A stretch of 64,000 nucleotides of DNA, taken from the NCBI GenBank assembly GCA_028023455.1, contig JAQFVV010000013.1, positions 8,588,411-8,652,410 on the forward strand. Direction: 5' to 3'. Both the position numbers and the translations under genes were made by a program. Below, one piece after another: positions 23,716-36,419 of the stretch. The notes beneath the pieces are model-generated. The model was given only the letters and a program-made list of their open reading frames with translations, did no database searches and was not told the DNA's origin. The DNA comes from Epiperipatus broadwayi. Taxonomy: Eukaryota; Onychophora; Udeonychophora; Euonychophora; Peripatidae. Positions within the stretch are counted from its first letter, which is position 1; the number at the start of each line of letters is the position of its first letter.

Positions 23716-25900
23716 CTATATATATATATTGTAATGGATGTTTAAGATACCATTACAAAAATTATATTTTTATAGGGGTGAAGAAAATAAAATAAGTTTT
23801 TATATAAGATTTCGTTTGTAAAACTTGATTAAAAGTTTTTTTTTTAATGCTTGTACAAATATATATGTATGTGCGTGGGAATTATATTTTAATATCACAG
23901 TTATATTTGGTTTTTAATTTTAATTTTGAAAAAAAAAAGAAAACTAAGATTACTTTTTTTGTTAAATTTATGTAAAAGTAAAGTGTACAAATAAATTGCT
24001 TTTCAGATTTGGGATTTATATTGATAAGAATAATTAAAAAAAAAAGAAAACAAAAAGAAAAGAATTTTTCATTAGTTAATTCCTAGATCTGTAAAGGGCA
24101 ATTTATTTCATTAATTAGATAACTATTGTTAGCTAGATAGAGAATTTTTAAATTTTAATTAAAAAGAAAAAGTTTTGTAATTAGGAGATATGATTCAGAT
24201 AATAAGTTTTAATCAGGCCTTCGGATTGTCTTAAAAAAGCTAGAATACTTGCACCAGCGCAAAGAGACAGACACCAACTCTGACAGCAGAATTGCACAAA
24301 CTCTGAGACACTTCCACCAACTCTGAGAGATATTTGCATAAACTATTTCTGCATATTCTGAAAGCTGATCCGGTATTTATTCTACCTAGAATGAACATTA
24401 AACCTACAGCAAAAAATGTTCTTTACCATGATGTGCTAAGCTTCTCACCAGGACAGGTTCGGATGTCCTGTGTCTCCAGTAACTGTCTACAATGTGGCTA
24501 CAAAGAAACCACTAACCAACTCTCCCAAGCCTACCGTCAGTGAATCCAGAGCAACAGACTAACCTAAGAAGTCTAGTGCACTAGCATTGAAATTAATTAT
24601 TAAGGTACCTTACATTTTTGTGATTTAAATAATGTTGTCTTAGATTTGTTTCCTTTTTTTTTAAAAATATAAATGTTTTTCAAGATGTATCCTATGTAAT
24701 TCGATTTCTTTGTGCTTGATATTTTTTTTCTTTTTTTTTAATGAGTGCTAGTTTCAAACCAATTACTGTCCGTCCTATTTAAATCTTAGTAAGTAAGATA
24801 GTAATTTATTTATAATCTCACATTCCTTTTTTTATAGACAGCAGTCTGGATATTACAGACTATTTTAATTGACTTCTGGCTCGTGACCCATTTTATTATT
24901 AGTTCTACTTATGTCATGAAACTTTATTTATAATAGACTATTATGAAATATAATAGTTCTTAGTTTTATTTCTTCAAGCTTCCAATTCGTTTATTAGGGG
25001 CACGTACGATCGTTTTAATCCTCTCAATACATAGATCATGAGCTCCTAGCCTTTCTCACTCAGAGGGAGGTCAATCGATTGAAAGTAATAACTTTCAACA
25101 CTCTTTTTATTATTATTAATGTTTTGGAAGTTACCTTAGCATTTCTTCGGTTTCGACATAAGCTTACATAAATCTCAAATACGGAGATTCAGCCTTTTCC
25201 TAACTATGGGTTATAAGCAGGAAGCTAACCTCCCATTTCTTACATGAGATCACTGAATACTTACTAATACTTCTGCTACTGTCAGTATTTTGCACTCTTT
25301 CACGCACAGAAAATCACTCTCAAAGCCATATAAAATATTTAAATTTAATTTTGATGAATGTACATGTAGTACATAATTTAGGTGTATTTTAAAGATTATT
25401 ATTTAGATTTATGTTTATTTAACCATGCTACTAATAAAATTATTTATTCATTTATTTAGTTGATTTTGTTTTCTGTTGCTACCTTTCCAACTCTCTGAAC
25501 AAAACATAGATCTCATTTGCTTGATTGAGCTAGTCTGACGCATTCAATTCGCATATCCTGTAACCCCTTAAAATATATATGTCTAGTTCCAAATTTCAGA
25601 CTAGTGGTGCCCTGATGGTCAGTATATGCGAGTCTAAAGCTTTTGTCTGGTATAATATATATATATGCCCCATTATTTAAGTACTGTAATCATTATTTGA
25701 GAAGAAGTTAGATTTCTTTTTTTACGTGAACCTTGAGATATATTATATTCACAAGCCATTCTTTTAGAGAATTTCATGTTTAAATATAGTCTTATAAATC
25801 TACATTGGTCATTTTAATAATTAACACTGCTGACATTTCGCACAAGTAACAATTATTTCTATATTTATAATATCTTGGAACAGATTAATATGTAATTTAT
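23716..25900. other. non-coding stretch
   Basis: AT-rich. The 69-codon ORF at 24334-24543 sits in a slightly GC-richer patch (24240-24560) with repeated CAACTCTGA(C/G)A phrases. No domain and no splice evidence. Confidence 0.4.
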
Positions 25901-25919
25901 CCATTAATCTGTATATCCA

Positions 25920-26828
25920 GACAAACTAATCCCTCTGTCTTCTTTCCCCCTAAATTTGAATTCTATTTGCTCTATTCTCTTGACTATATCATTTGTCTCT
26001 ATTTTGAGAATTTCTATTACTTTTTAGTTTTCTGCTTTACTTTTTATTGTCTTCTCATAATAATTCTATGCTTCTTTCCTGTATTATTTTTATGTCTTTT
26101 ATTTCTTTATTTGTTACTTCTACCTGGCCCTCTATTCACTCCATTTTTTTCATTGATTTCTAGATTAATCTCATATTGTATCATAATCCATCTAGACTGA
26201 CACTTTTGCTCTAACTTTTGATTGTTTTTGTCTGGTTTTCCATTACCTCCTTTTGTCATACTTTACTTTCTTCTATCTCTTTATCTAATCTATTATTTAA
26301 ATTTCGTAATTTGCTCCATTATTTTATTTAATGTATTAATATTTTGTTATTCTCTACCTTACTTTCCACTTCCTGTTCTTCAATTTTAATTTGTGATTTT
26401 TCTATCTCCATTTTAAATTTAGATCATGTTTGCATTTTCTTTTCTTTCTCTACTAGTACTTTGTGCTTATTTACTTATTTATTTGAATTCGAACAAAGTG
26501 TCCACGTAACTTCAAAACCCCTTGGTTCTCTTTACTTCCCTATCTGATTTATCTAAAACCCTTACTATACTAATAAATCAAACAAAATATCTTTATTTAT
26601 CTGCTCTCTTCTTTATTTACATCTCAATCTTGTCTCACTCTTGTTGCACTTTATTATATATTTTTATTTATTTATTATATTTATTTTGGTCATCTCTCCC
26701 TTTACATTGCTCGTCAACTTCAACTTTTTATTATTACGCATTTTAGGTATTATATTAATTTGGTCTCGAACAATATTATTTATTTATGCTGGGTCATTTA
26801 TGGTACATGGACCCCACATTGGGTGCCA
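25920..26828 (-). mobile_element. decayed LTR element interior with tRNA-Lys-type primer site
   Basis: The minus strand at 26828-26810 reads TGGCACCCAATGTGGGGTC. This is the tRNA-Lys(CUU) site seen at 19411-19431 with differences that are mostly CpG-to-TpG/CpA type. It is followed by AA and a CA-ending sequence, so an LTR should begin at 26831. The interior contains short minus-strand stretches rich in E, K and Q (for example the frame around 26430-26360 with MEIEKSQ) that could be gag coiled-coil remains. No second LTR was found in the window. Confidence 0.45.
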
Positions 26829-26830
26829 TT

Positions 26831-28600
26831 TGTGATAATCATGGGATGGGGACAGTGGTTATACAGGGTTATGGTTAATGGGATATGCTCAATATATTTT
26901 TTTTTATATTTACTTTAAATTTATCAAATATAACTATAATCATTTGTAATTTTATGATGGCCTTGTTCCAGTAATTATGCACTCAAGAAGAGGGGTAGAA
27001 TATTATTGATAGATTAGCTATTAATCACATCTATGACCAGATTAAAACTGCATGAAGTCACAATCCTGATCATAGCACTCCTCCATAGTTGCTGGGACCA
27101 CATCAATCATCCAAAGGCACTTTATTTCAAGAATCAATCTCAGGCATCATCTGGTCATATAAACATTATATGACTGGAATGCCCAAATGAAAGGCACTGA
27201 AAAACCCAAATGCTTGGAAAACTTACCCAAACTAACTCCAATACCCTAAACAAAAGGACAGAACAAGCACATTAATAAAGTGTACATATCAACAATCATT
27301 TAATCATAGTGACACAGGTAAAGGAAAGAGATCAGATCAAGTAACATTTAGCAAACACTTTTTATTTCTACACACACACACACACACACACCAAAAGGTT
27401 AATGCTTCAATGACATGTATTTAATATAGTAAAATAAACATACAATAATTATCAAACTAAATATCAGTTAAATAAGAATTAATTCAGCATATTTCCCTTA
27501 TAATTCTTACATTAGTCCTTTCTTATAACAGTCCATTTGCTCTTAAATAATGTCTAGACTTTTATCAACAACATTGGCTTTTAATTTGGAAGTGACACCA
27601 TCTATTTTAACAATTTTAAGTCCTTCCATGATTGTGGTCTTTTAAGTTCCAGATGCTCCTGTTGTTTCTTGTAGCTGGACTTTCAGTCATCAGCGATGGT
27701 TTCTTTTCCTTCAGTGCTTCTGAGTGGCAATAGAAGAGTATGTAACAGTCTTATATTGTGGATGAGACATTTATAGCAGAAGAGAGACTGATGGTGCTAG
27801 GGACTGTGGCATAAAACCCAGATGGACATTCCTGTAGTTCTTTTAGCAACACATGTTATTGCTTTTCCAACTCTTAAACTTTAATAGAAAAAAATTTGAA
27901 AAAACTCTGTAACCTGATGTAACTGCTAATGTAAATTGATGAAAACTTCTGCTTAAAAAATGTTAAAAAAACACTGTCTTTCCAATTATCAAGCCACCAC
28001 TTTTATACCTTCTTCTCCTATTGTTCCATTTTATCAATTTTTGCTTTTAATTTTTGACTATCTTATTGGCCAGGAATTTTTCAAAATTTAATTGCATTCC
28101 TGCCAATGAAATAGTTTACAAAGATTACCTTTTATTAATCAATTTATTGTTTATTTCTACTTTGAATTCCATTTCTATTTTCATTTACATTATATTTTGA
28201 CATTTATTTATTTTATAACATTTATTCTTTAATTATAAAAAAAGAGAGTGGGTTCTGAATCTTAATTTAAATCAGATTCTCTTTAGCCTCCTCATCAACT
28301 AAAAAAAATCTAATAATTGATCTAATCATTATTATAAGTTTTTTTAGTTTATTTATTAAAAATTATTTTCTTTATCTACTTTTTATTTTATTTTTTCAAA
28401 CTATGCCATGCAAACATAACAAATATATATGTGTGTCTTATACCATATATATGAGAGCAATACAATATGTAATTGATAGTGTTTATAATATTTTTTGTCC
28501 TGACCATGATCTGGGATTTGAATTCAGATAATGTGTTGAAATTTTTTTTATATGAGAATTTCCAAGCAAGTTTTTTTAAAATAGTCAGTCTGTAATCAAA
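26831..28600. other. probable LTR remnant and AT-rich flank
   Basis: Starts TGTGATAATC directly after the decayed primer site, so at least the first few hundred bases are probably the 5' LTR of that element. A CA run of about 20 bp lies at 27372-27391. The right edge is unknown and no gene is seen. Confidence 0.35.
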
Positions 28601-28606
28601 TTGAGC

Positions 28607-28920
28607 AGTAGCAACTCTCTCCATACAGCCTTGCCACTCAGTTCATGACATAGTAATCACTGAATGCTAAAATGTTTGTGCATCAAATTTCTATCTAGTG
28701 TACCCATCCAATAGACACAGATTAGGTTTTAGTTTGTGGCCTTCATCATTAAGAAGCCTTGGATCTGAAAGCATTGTACCAAGATCTTTGGATCTAATGC
28801 AACCCTTCAACAGCCACTTTTTATTTTTTTTAGTTAAGTATAAAGTGGAGTCCATAATGAAAATATGATGTTTGCAATTCAAGCTCATTAATTTGTGTAG
28901 TCATACAGAAATATGTTGAA
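28607..28920 (+). mobile_element. hammerhead-family retroposon, copy 4 (old, diverged)
   Basis: Matches the left (antisense) arm of the family from CTCTCCATACAG through the ribozyme block (ATGATGA on the minus strand instead of CTGATGA) and on into the unique internal part seen at 42190-42300. Many substitutions and no clear ends: the oldest member here. Confidence 0.6.
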
Positions 28921-29354
28921 ATGAATGCCTTCATGGATGAAGGATATTTTATGAAACATTTTCAGGATTAACTATGTTTAATAGAATAAAATAAATTTAT
29001 CATCAATTACTTATCCTCAGCTGGGTGAAAAAATATATAAAGTAATAATTACATGGATATAATATAATTATTTCATGTGATTGTTATATTGTGTAGTTAC
29101 ACAATAGTCTGATGAACATTTAGCAGTATTTTTTATATTTATTTGCATTAAGAAACTTTTTCCAAATAGTTGGTAATTTTATTATTTCATCACATTTATT
29201 AATGCAGTTTTTGTTTTTAAAAATTTCTATAGCTTCTCTAAATACTCTTAGTTAAAGAAGAATTATCAATACAAATTTAATGTTATTGTATGGAATATAG
29301 ACATTATATCAGGAAAAAAGGTGTGATGCTATTACTGCTGGTAGAAAGTGGTAT

Positions 29355-29585
29355 TAAGCAAGGATTTATCAAATCTTTGGAGTACTTATAAGCAACTTTA
29401 TATCACTGATAAAGATATGATATGGGTTTGATGATGGAGATATTAATTTTCACTGATTGAAAATAAGCAAGGATATATACTTTCTCAAATCTTTGGAACA
29501 CTTATAAGCAACTTCATGACACTGATGAAGATGTAATACAGGTTTAATGATGGATATATTAATTTAAACTGATTAAAAGAAGAAC
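29355..29585. repeat. two-copy tandem repeat, unit about 116 bp
   Basis: CAAATCTTTGGA, CTTATAAGCAACTT, CACTGAT.AAGAT and TTTGATGATGGA-like blocks recur in order at 29370 and 29486. Confidence 0.7.
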
Positions 29586-32500
29586 TTAATTTTCTTAATT
29601 TCTAGATTTATAGTATGCTAAAAAATGTGCTATTTTTTCCAATCAAAAGATGATCTACAGAATAGTATTAATATTTTGAAAGCAACTTAAAAAAATTGTT
29701 TTAGTGATGAAAGAAAAATCTTTAGCAACTTTTGGATTGAATGTTTAATTTTTTAAGTACTAATGTGACCTTGGAAGTTAATAAACAATGCGTATCTCAA
29801 TGTGAACTATGCATTTAGCAAAATATGATATATTTCATAATAGTGATATATTTATTGCAATTGAATTAGTTTTCTTTAGAGTTATTATTTTTGCCCAAAT
29901 TATTATATGAAATCCATTCCACTATGAAGCTGGAAATATTATAGTAAATATTTCTGCTTCATCTAGTGCCAATGTCATCAGCACTAGTATGGGTTTAACC
30001 CAATCTTGTATATTAACTGACACCCATCTCATAATAGGTGGTAGTAGGGGTATCTTATAATCAATATTTATAATCAATATAATCTTTTATCTAATTTATA
30101 TTTCATTAATTTATATTTTATGATTAAAACTAACCTCTTTATAATAGTGATTTATTTTACAATATTCGTAGAAATGTATATTTTGTTATTTATTTTATTA
30201 AATTGGCATTAAGAATAAATAAGTGAATCCTAGATATCTATAAAATGTTACAAATATTTTAAATTCTTTCATTAAAATTAATTTTTCCAATTAATCAGTT
30301 GATAACATTTTATATTTATCTTTTGATCAATGTACATTAGAGGGTCATTTATCTAAACAATCTAATATTTGTAAGGAATATTTTGTAAATTTGTATTTAC
30401 ATTTTATATCAAATATTAAGTTTGAAAGTCATCATATTATTTATAGAATGTACCAAATTCCTAAAATTTTTGTGAATAAAATTTACATTTTCTTTAATCT
30501 AAATCTTAATTAAATAGGCTTTGTTAATACGATGACTGATAAACTTAATCATGCTTGTTGCTGTTTTCTTTTAATTAGCAAAATGAACCCTTGGGGCATG
30601 TTTAATGCAGGATTCTAGATTTCCCGCCCAGGCAGATACTGACCACAGAGAAAGACATCAGCAAATGTCATGTAGATTGAATACTAATAGATAAGGCTGG
30701 ATCAGATAAATAGTAAAATTTTTTTGATAAGGATGATTATTGAAGAACAGTTCACTGAAGAGAGTTGTTTAGTATTTATAGTACAACGTGCCTAAAAAAT
30801 GATGGGGTGAAAAGATCGGCCGTTTGCTTTTCAGAACTCTGTTTCCACCAGCTCATCACAATGCCATTCCAGTGCTCTCAACACCTAGCCTGGACACTGT
30901 ACTGTGTCAAGGAATCCTGCTAAATGATCTGATTTCATAACTGCCTGTTTCCAGCCATGGAACGTCTACCAATTGATTCTGACGTAATGTCCAATTTGAC
31001 ACAAACCTCTGACTCTAGCTTGTTTTTTTTAATCAATGTTAATTTATATTATATATATCTGTAATGTTTATACAACTTAATTTTAAAATGCGTCTTTAAT
31101 TTTTTTCCCTAAATTTAAAATTATTAATTCTTATAAAAATCCCACATTACTTTGATGCGGCAAATTTATCTTAATTTTTTTTCTTGGTGTATTTGTAATA
31201 TTGACTTACTGAAACTGCCAAGTATAAAACTCAATGAGCAACTAACTTTAAACCCTCTCCCTCTTATTTTCTCCAGTTAAAAATCATTTCAGATTTATTT
31301 CCATTAAATTAATTAATAGAGAAAGCTCATTTAGTTTTGTACCTCTTATATTATAAATTTATTTTAAATGATTGAAATTATTTTAAAAGTTAGGTATCTT
31401 ATTATTATCTCCAACTTAAAAGTGCCCCGTAATTATCTTGGAGAGAATAATGTATTTTATTAAATCAGTTAAGTAAAATCTATTACAATTTCTGTAAACC
31501 AAATATCTTAAAAGAGAATCACTTAAAGCACAGCTATCATAGCGTTTTCATATCAACTACTAACAATATATATTTCATACATATATATATATATAATTGT
31601 GTCAGTAAAATAGTAAAATTATGATGTATAATTTATTATGATATATGTTGTCAAACTTCACCAGAAGTGAGTTTGATATTCAATGCCCAGACTATCTATG
31701 TATGTTAGTTAAAAGATAGACTGAGTTTGTAATCTTCGATGATGAACTATTTGATAACTCACTAATAAATGAAATATTTGGAAAGTGTGGAAAACAATTT
31801 ATATTTTAGTTTTAATTCTTGCCTTTCCTTTTAAATTATATTTTATGATCCATTCTTTAATGGCCTAAGGTTTCTGGTGACTTTCTATTTCATCAGGGAG
31901 CCAATTATTTTAATCACAAATTAATTTATTATGATCGTTAGTGATCCACTATATATGTATATATATGTCTAAGGCATTATGTAATTTATAGTTACAACCA
32001 TTTGTTTATTATTATTATTATTATTGCTTTGCTACATACCTCTCAGGACTTCAGAAGTTTAAATATGACCAGTCCAATCCTTGACTTTCCCTTAATAGTA
32101 GACATATTTTCCTACTAGGGATCCTTTTCAGGCATTGTCATGAAAATGTGTATGGGAAGTCCAGCATATCAAATCTATTATTACTATTCAGATGTTTTGG
32201 CTGGAGGGCCAACATTTCTCTTATCATCTACCTGTATATACCAGAGATTTCTTTTTAGCAAAGCCACCCAGAGGATCGTAACAGACCTCATTCGTTCTTT
32301 GTTGTAATGTATATCATACTGCCTTTATCATTCTATATATATATATTTATTTATTTACAAACCTGAAATGCTCTCTGCCATGATGACATGTCTTTCACCA
32401 ACCAATCCTGTTAATTAGTTAAATCTGATTATCTAATTTATTTAAGATGAACTATTTTGCTTTCCACACTCATTACATACAACTGATTTAAATGTAATAG

Positions 32501-33560
32501 TGTTTTAAATACACATCACTCATGTCTTGTTATATATATATATAATAAATTTATTTGTAATCTCTTAAAGAGGACTAATGGTATTTTATTGGTGATTGGT
32601 TCTTGGCAGACCAATTAACAAATTTTTACTTTTATTTATCAAATGCTTTGCATTTAGCCACATCCAAAGGAATTTGTCTTAATTGGATGGCAATTACCTA
32701 CTAAATTGAAATGTTCAAATATTTCTTTATTTTAAAATTTATTTAATGTACTTAATGAGTATTTAAAGTATGTAGTTGTATAAACAAAACTCAACTTATT
32801 TTGTATTGCCAATCACTCAATTTCTTAATAAATTTCTGTAATGTTATTGCTTTAAATTAGCTTACTTTGTCATTACTCTGAATCTCTAAGATTAATTACT
32901 CTAGTTATTTATATTTCTTTGATTTAAATTCAATTCTTTGTAATGTTGCCATAAAGGATTATAATTGTTACAATTCAAACCATTAGTAGTCGATATCAAA
33001 TCACATCTGTACCATTCTGCAATCGTCAGAATTCATCAAATCATTAATTTCTCATATAAACCCTTTATTATTTTGAGTCTCTTTGTGAACCATGACCTCC
33101 AGCTGGGACGGAATAGAACCAAGGACTGCTAGTGTCATCACAAACGTTATCCATTAGTCAGAGAGGCAATAGTTTAGGAAAAAAGGTTAGAATTCATCAT
33201 TCCCCTGACATCTGTATCTTGTGTATGGTTGGATTCAAGGTACTTTTGCTTGGATTATTGGTCTTGTTGAATGAATATACGATTTTGACTGGCACAACTA
33301 TTAGTGTAAAAAGTTATTGTAAAAAATGAATTTAAGAATGTTCTATAAAATTGTAAAAACATATTAAAATCAGCAGACCACCCAAGAAGCTCTTCAGTGT
33401 CCTGGATGTGATGCTTATGGAGTTGTAAAGTCATTAAAGAAAGTAGGTGAAACAAATGAATAAAACTGAACTCTCAAAACTTGAGATTATGATTTTTATA
33501 AGAATGGTATTTCCTATTTTGATTATATAAATTATCTTAAAATCCCATTCCAAAAAATTG
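29586..33560. other. AT-rich non-coding stretch
   Basis: One less AT-rich island at 30590-31015 may be an unidentified old repeat. Short ATT and AT runs occur at 32012-32025 and 32528-32540. No coding region supported. Confidence 0.4.
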
Positions 33561-33574
33561 CAACATTGATTATA

Positions 33575-33984
33575 AACAAGCATCTATTTTTATAGCGCGA
33601 TGTTTATAATTGTAATTCACTAAATATCAGCCTTTTACAGCTACTGTACATGCGCTTTAATGAGTGTTAAATAGATGCTTGTTTACATATGTTTGAGTTT
33701 CGTTTGAAAGTGACGTTTAAGTAAATTCTAAGTAATTTCGTCGATGTCATTAAGTTAGACAACGCGAACCGTAATTTAAAGTGAATGATCTATCTTCACG
33801 CTTTATTTGCCAGTACTTAAGATTTGCCCATATATAAACATTTGGGTTCGGGAAGAATAAGTGGATTCACTTTATTCTTTCTTAAATGCTATATCTTGTA
33901 TGGGTACTGAAAAGTATTCATTTATTATTTAACACTCATGAAAGCGCATGTACAGTAGCTGTAAAAGGCTGATATTTAGTGAAT
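33575..33984. mobile_element. inverted-repeat element with 13-bp target duplication
   Basis: Arms of about 59 bp at 33615-33673 and 33926-33984 are reverse complements with a single mismatch. AACATTGATTATA occurs exactly at 33562-33574 and 33985-33997, flanking the element. A smaller hairpin (ACAAGCATCTATTT at about 33576 with AATAGATGCTTGT at 33670) lies within the left end. The interior is unusually rich in CG dinucleotides for this window. No ORF. Confidence 0.7.
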
Positions 33985-34343
33985 AACATTGATTATAGTT
34001 ATTGCAAAAATATGTCTGAAGACAGAATGCTAAAAGTAAGCAAGAAATTAAAGTATTTCATAAAATAAAATTTCTGAAAAAATTAAAAGAATGGATCTTC
34101 AGATATAATTGTGGATATGAATTTTAATAATTAATAAGAGAGCATATTGAAGAATTTAATTAATTATATCAAATAACACAATTATTTAATCCAAACCATT
34201 TTATGACTAGATTATATTTGATATGATTATTTTAAAATTTTCAAAAACAAATATAAAAAAAAAAATGCATGAGTCGGCAAACGGCAGCTCATGAGCTACA
34301 TGTGACTTTTTGATCCCAATCTTTTCATCATATTTTTTATTTA

Positions 34344-34516
34344 AATAAGATTGAAATAAACAATTATTAATAACTATATTATAATATTTATTGAACTGGC
34401 TTTAATCTCCATTGAGACCTTCTCAAGATAGTATAATATATTGAGATGGAGATGAAAGTCGATTCAATAAATCTTATAATATAGTTATTAATAGTTGTTT
34501 ATTTTATTTTGATTGA
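34344..34516. mobile_element. MITE-like hairpin
   Basis: Arms of about 65 bp (34344-34410 and 34444-34516) are near-perfect reverse complements, including TTAATAACTATATTATAA, around a short spacer. No coding capacity. Confidence 0.7.
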
Positions 34517-34566
34517 TTATTCATTTCTGTATTTGTGACAACATTATGGACAAATAAATTGTATTG

Positions 34567-34640
34567 ATGTCAGGCATTGTGGTTAGCATAGCTGCCTTCT
34601 AAGCAGCTGACCCAACACTTTGACACATGGAAAAATAAAT
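34567..34640 (+). mobile_element. very short tRNA-derived SINE fragment
   Basis: The sequence begins GGCATTGTGGTTAGCATAGC, an A-box-like tRNA head, continues with an anticodon-arm-like CTGCCTTCTAAGCAG hairpin, and ends in an A-rich AAAAATAAAT tail. A perfect 15-bp direct repeat, AAATAAATTGTATTG, flanks it (34552-34566 and 34641-34655). The B box is degraded. A 74-bp insertion with these flanks looks like retroposition of a truncated tRNA-like transcript or SINE. Confidence 0.75.
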
Positions 34641-35006
34641 AAATAAATTGTATTGGATATTTGACTATTATAGTAATATTTTTTATTTCCTCTTATAACT
34701 TGTAAACAAATATTTTGATAACTCTGGGAGAAGGAAAATGCATTTTTCAAGTTGTTTCTTGAATTCAGACTTATAGAATAGAAATCATTATATATGATGA
34801 CTGCTTAAATATTAGGAATTTGTGAATAAATCACACTAAGTAATTTTTTGTTTTTGTATTTTTAAAATAATTTTTATTTTTCTTAGCATGTATAAAAATT
34901 TTATTATGTTTTTTACTAAAATAAATGTTCAAATATATCCACAACCATTCAAAAATTCATGTATTTTTCATGAACCAAATTTTCACTTCTTGATTTGCGG
35001 GTCTTG

Positions 35007-35030
35007 TGTGTGTGTGTGTGTGGGGGGGGG
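35007..35030. repeat. GT run followed by G9
   Basis: Short GT dinucleotide tract directly followed by a poly-G tract. Confidence 0.9.
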
Positions 35031-36340
35031 AGATATTTAAACAAAATGGCTCATATTAAAAAGTTTGTCGAACTCTGGTCTAGATATACATATAAACAAG
35101 TGTAAAAGTATCTGTACATATGTACCATGCATATCTAATAAAATATTTAATTTGGTGAATTATATTAACTGAATGCTTATTTATTTATTGTAAATTCTGT
35201 TCATGAGTGAAAATCAATTTCATTCTATTTATATACATAACATACATGATAATTACATCCAGATATTAGTCTTATATCTAGATATTACAGTCTATTGTGC
35301 ACGTGCTTCATATAAATATGTGTTACATTTTAAATATATTATACAACTAAGTAATGCAAATATGCAATGATAGCAAATTTAAATTCCAGGTGGATGTGAG
35401 ATTTTAATTTTGAAGATTAAAAAGCATTCTTTCCCGTTTTACATTTTCATAAGAGAAATTTTGTTTTCTAATATAACTTTTGTTAAATTATCAACTATGT
35501 GGTTTAGTAAATTGAAATGTCACATTTATGATTAGTCATTATAATGTGAGTCTGTTTATCAATTTCTCTATATAGAACTTTATGCATCTGTTGCATTTTG
35601 TTAAATGTATCAAATTTTAATTTTTGCATTTAAAATTGTTAAGATTATACCACTTGAAATTGTTATTGGTATTAATTTTGCCATTTATGTAATAATAATG
35701 TGTGTACAGCTAAGATATTTTTTATATCTACATGAATGTAAATATTGGTAAACTTTTGTAATGATTAGTCTCTTTGATTAGATGGGATGGCAATAAAGTT
35801 TAATTAATCTATGCAATTTATTTCATAAAATGATTATCACAATATGTATTAATTAGCCCATATATCCCAGTTAAAATTGATGTTAGAAGTATACCAAACT
35901 TAAAGAATTGAAATTTCATAATTAATATTTTGTTGTAGACATTAAATGAAGTTATACTTATTTGTTGATAAGATTTGCTAATGCATTACTTATAGGTTTA
36001 TCAAACTTGTATTAAAGGTTAATTGATAGTATATTAAGAACATCAACTTATCATTCATTAAAATACTATTTTCTTGATAAAACTTATTACTTTTTATTTT
36101 TGGTATTATAAATTAAATATAAACATTCCTTCAATATTTTCCTTACATTTCAATCGTATTCTATGGTCTTTGTCAAAAATTTATTTTACACTGAAAAAAT
36201 AATATAGTGAATAACATTAATTAAAAACAGTAAATTATATGCATTATTATATATATACAACTAGCATTCATCTTTAAATTATATCTATCTTAATATACAA
36301 ATTTATATTTAAATTAAATTATGTTAATATACGATTGTTT
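35031..36340. other. AT-rich non-coding stretch
   Basis: Nothing supported. A T14-type tract at about 36346-36359 leads into the Penelope-like region. Confidence 0.45.
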
Positions 36341-36419
36341 TACTTTTTTTTTTTTTTTTGAAATACTAAACTACTTATATACTTTAAATCCAGTTACTAT
36401 ACTTAAAATCTATTTTTTA

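Noticed and set aside
25967-26835. Several hydrophobic plus-strand ORFs that look like membrane proteins
   Set aside because: They are the T-rich antisense of an A-rich minus-strand element interior; there is no consistent start or conserved motif.
29515-29545. CTGATGA within the 116-bp tandem repeat
   Set aside because: No GAAA at the right distance and no stems.
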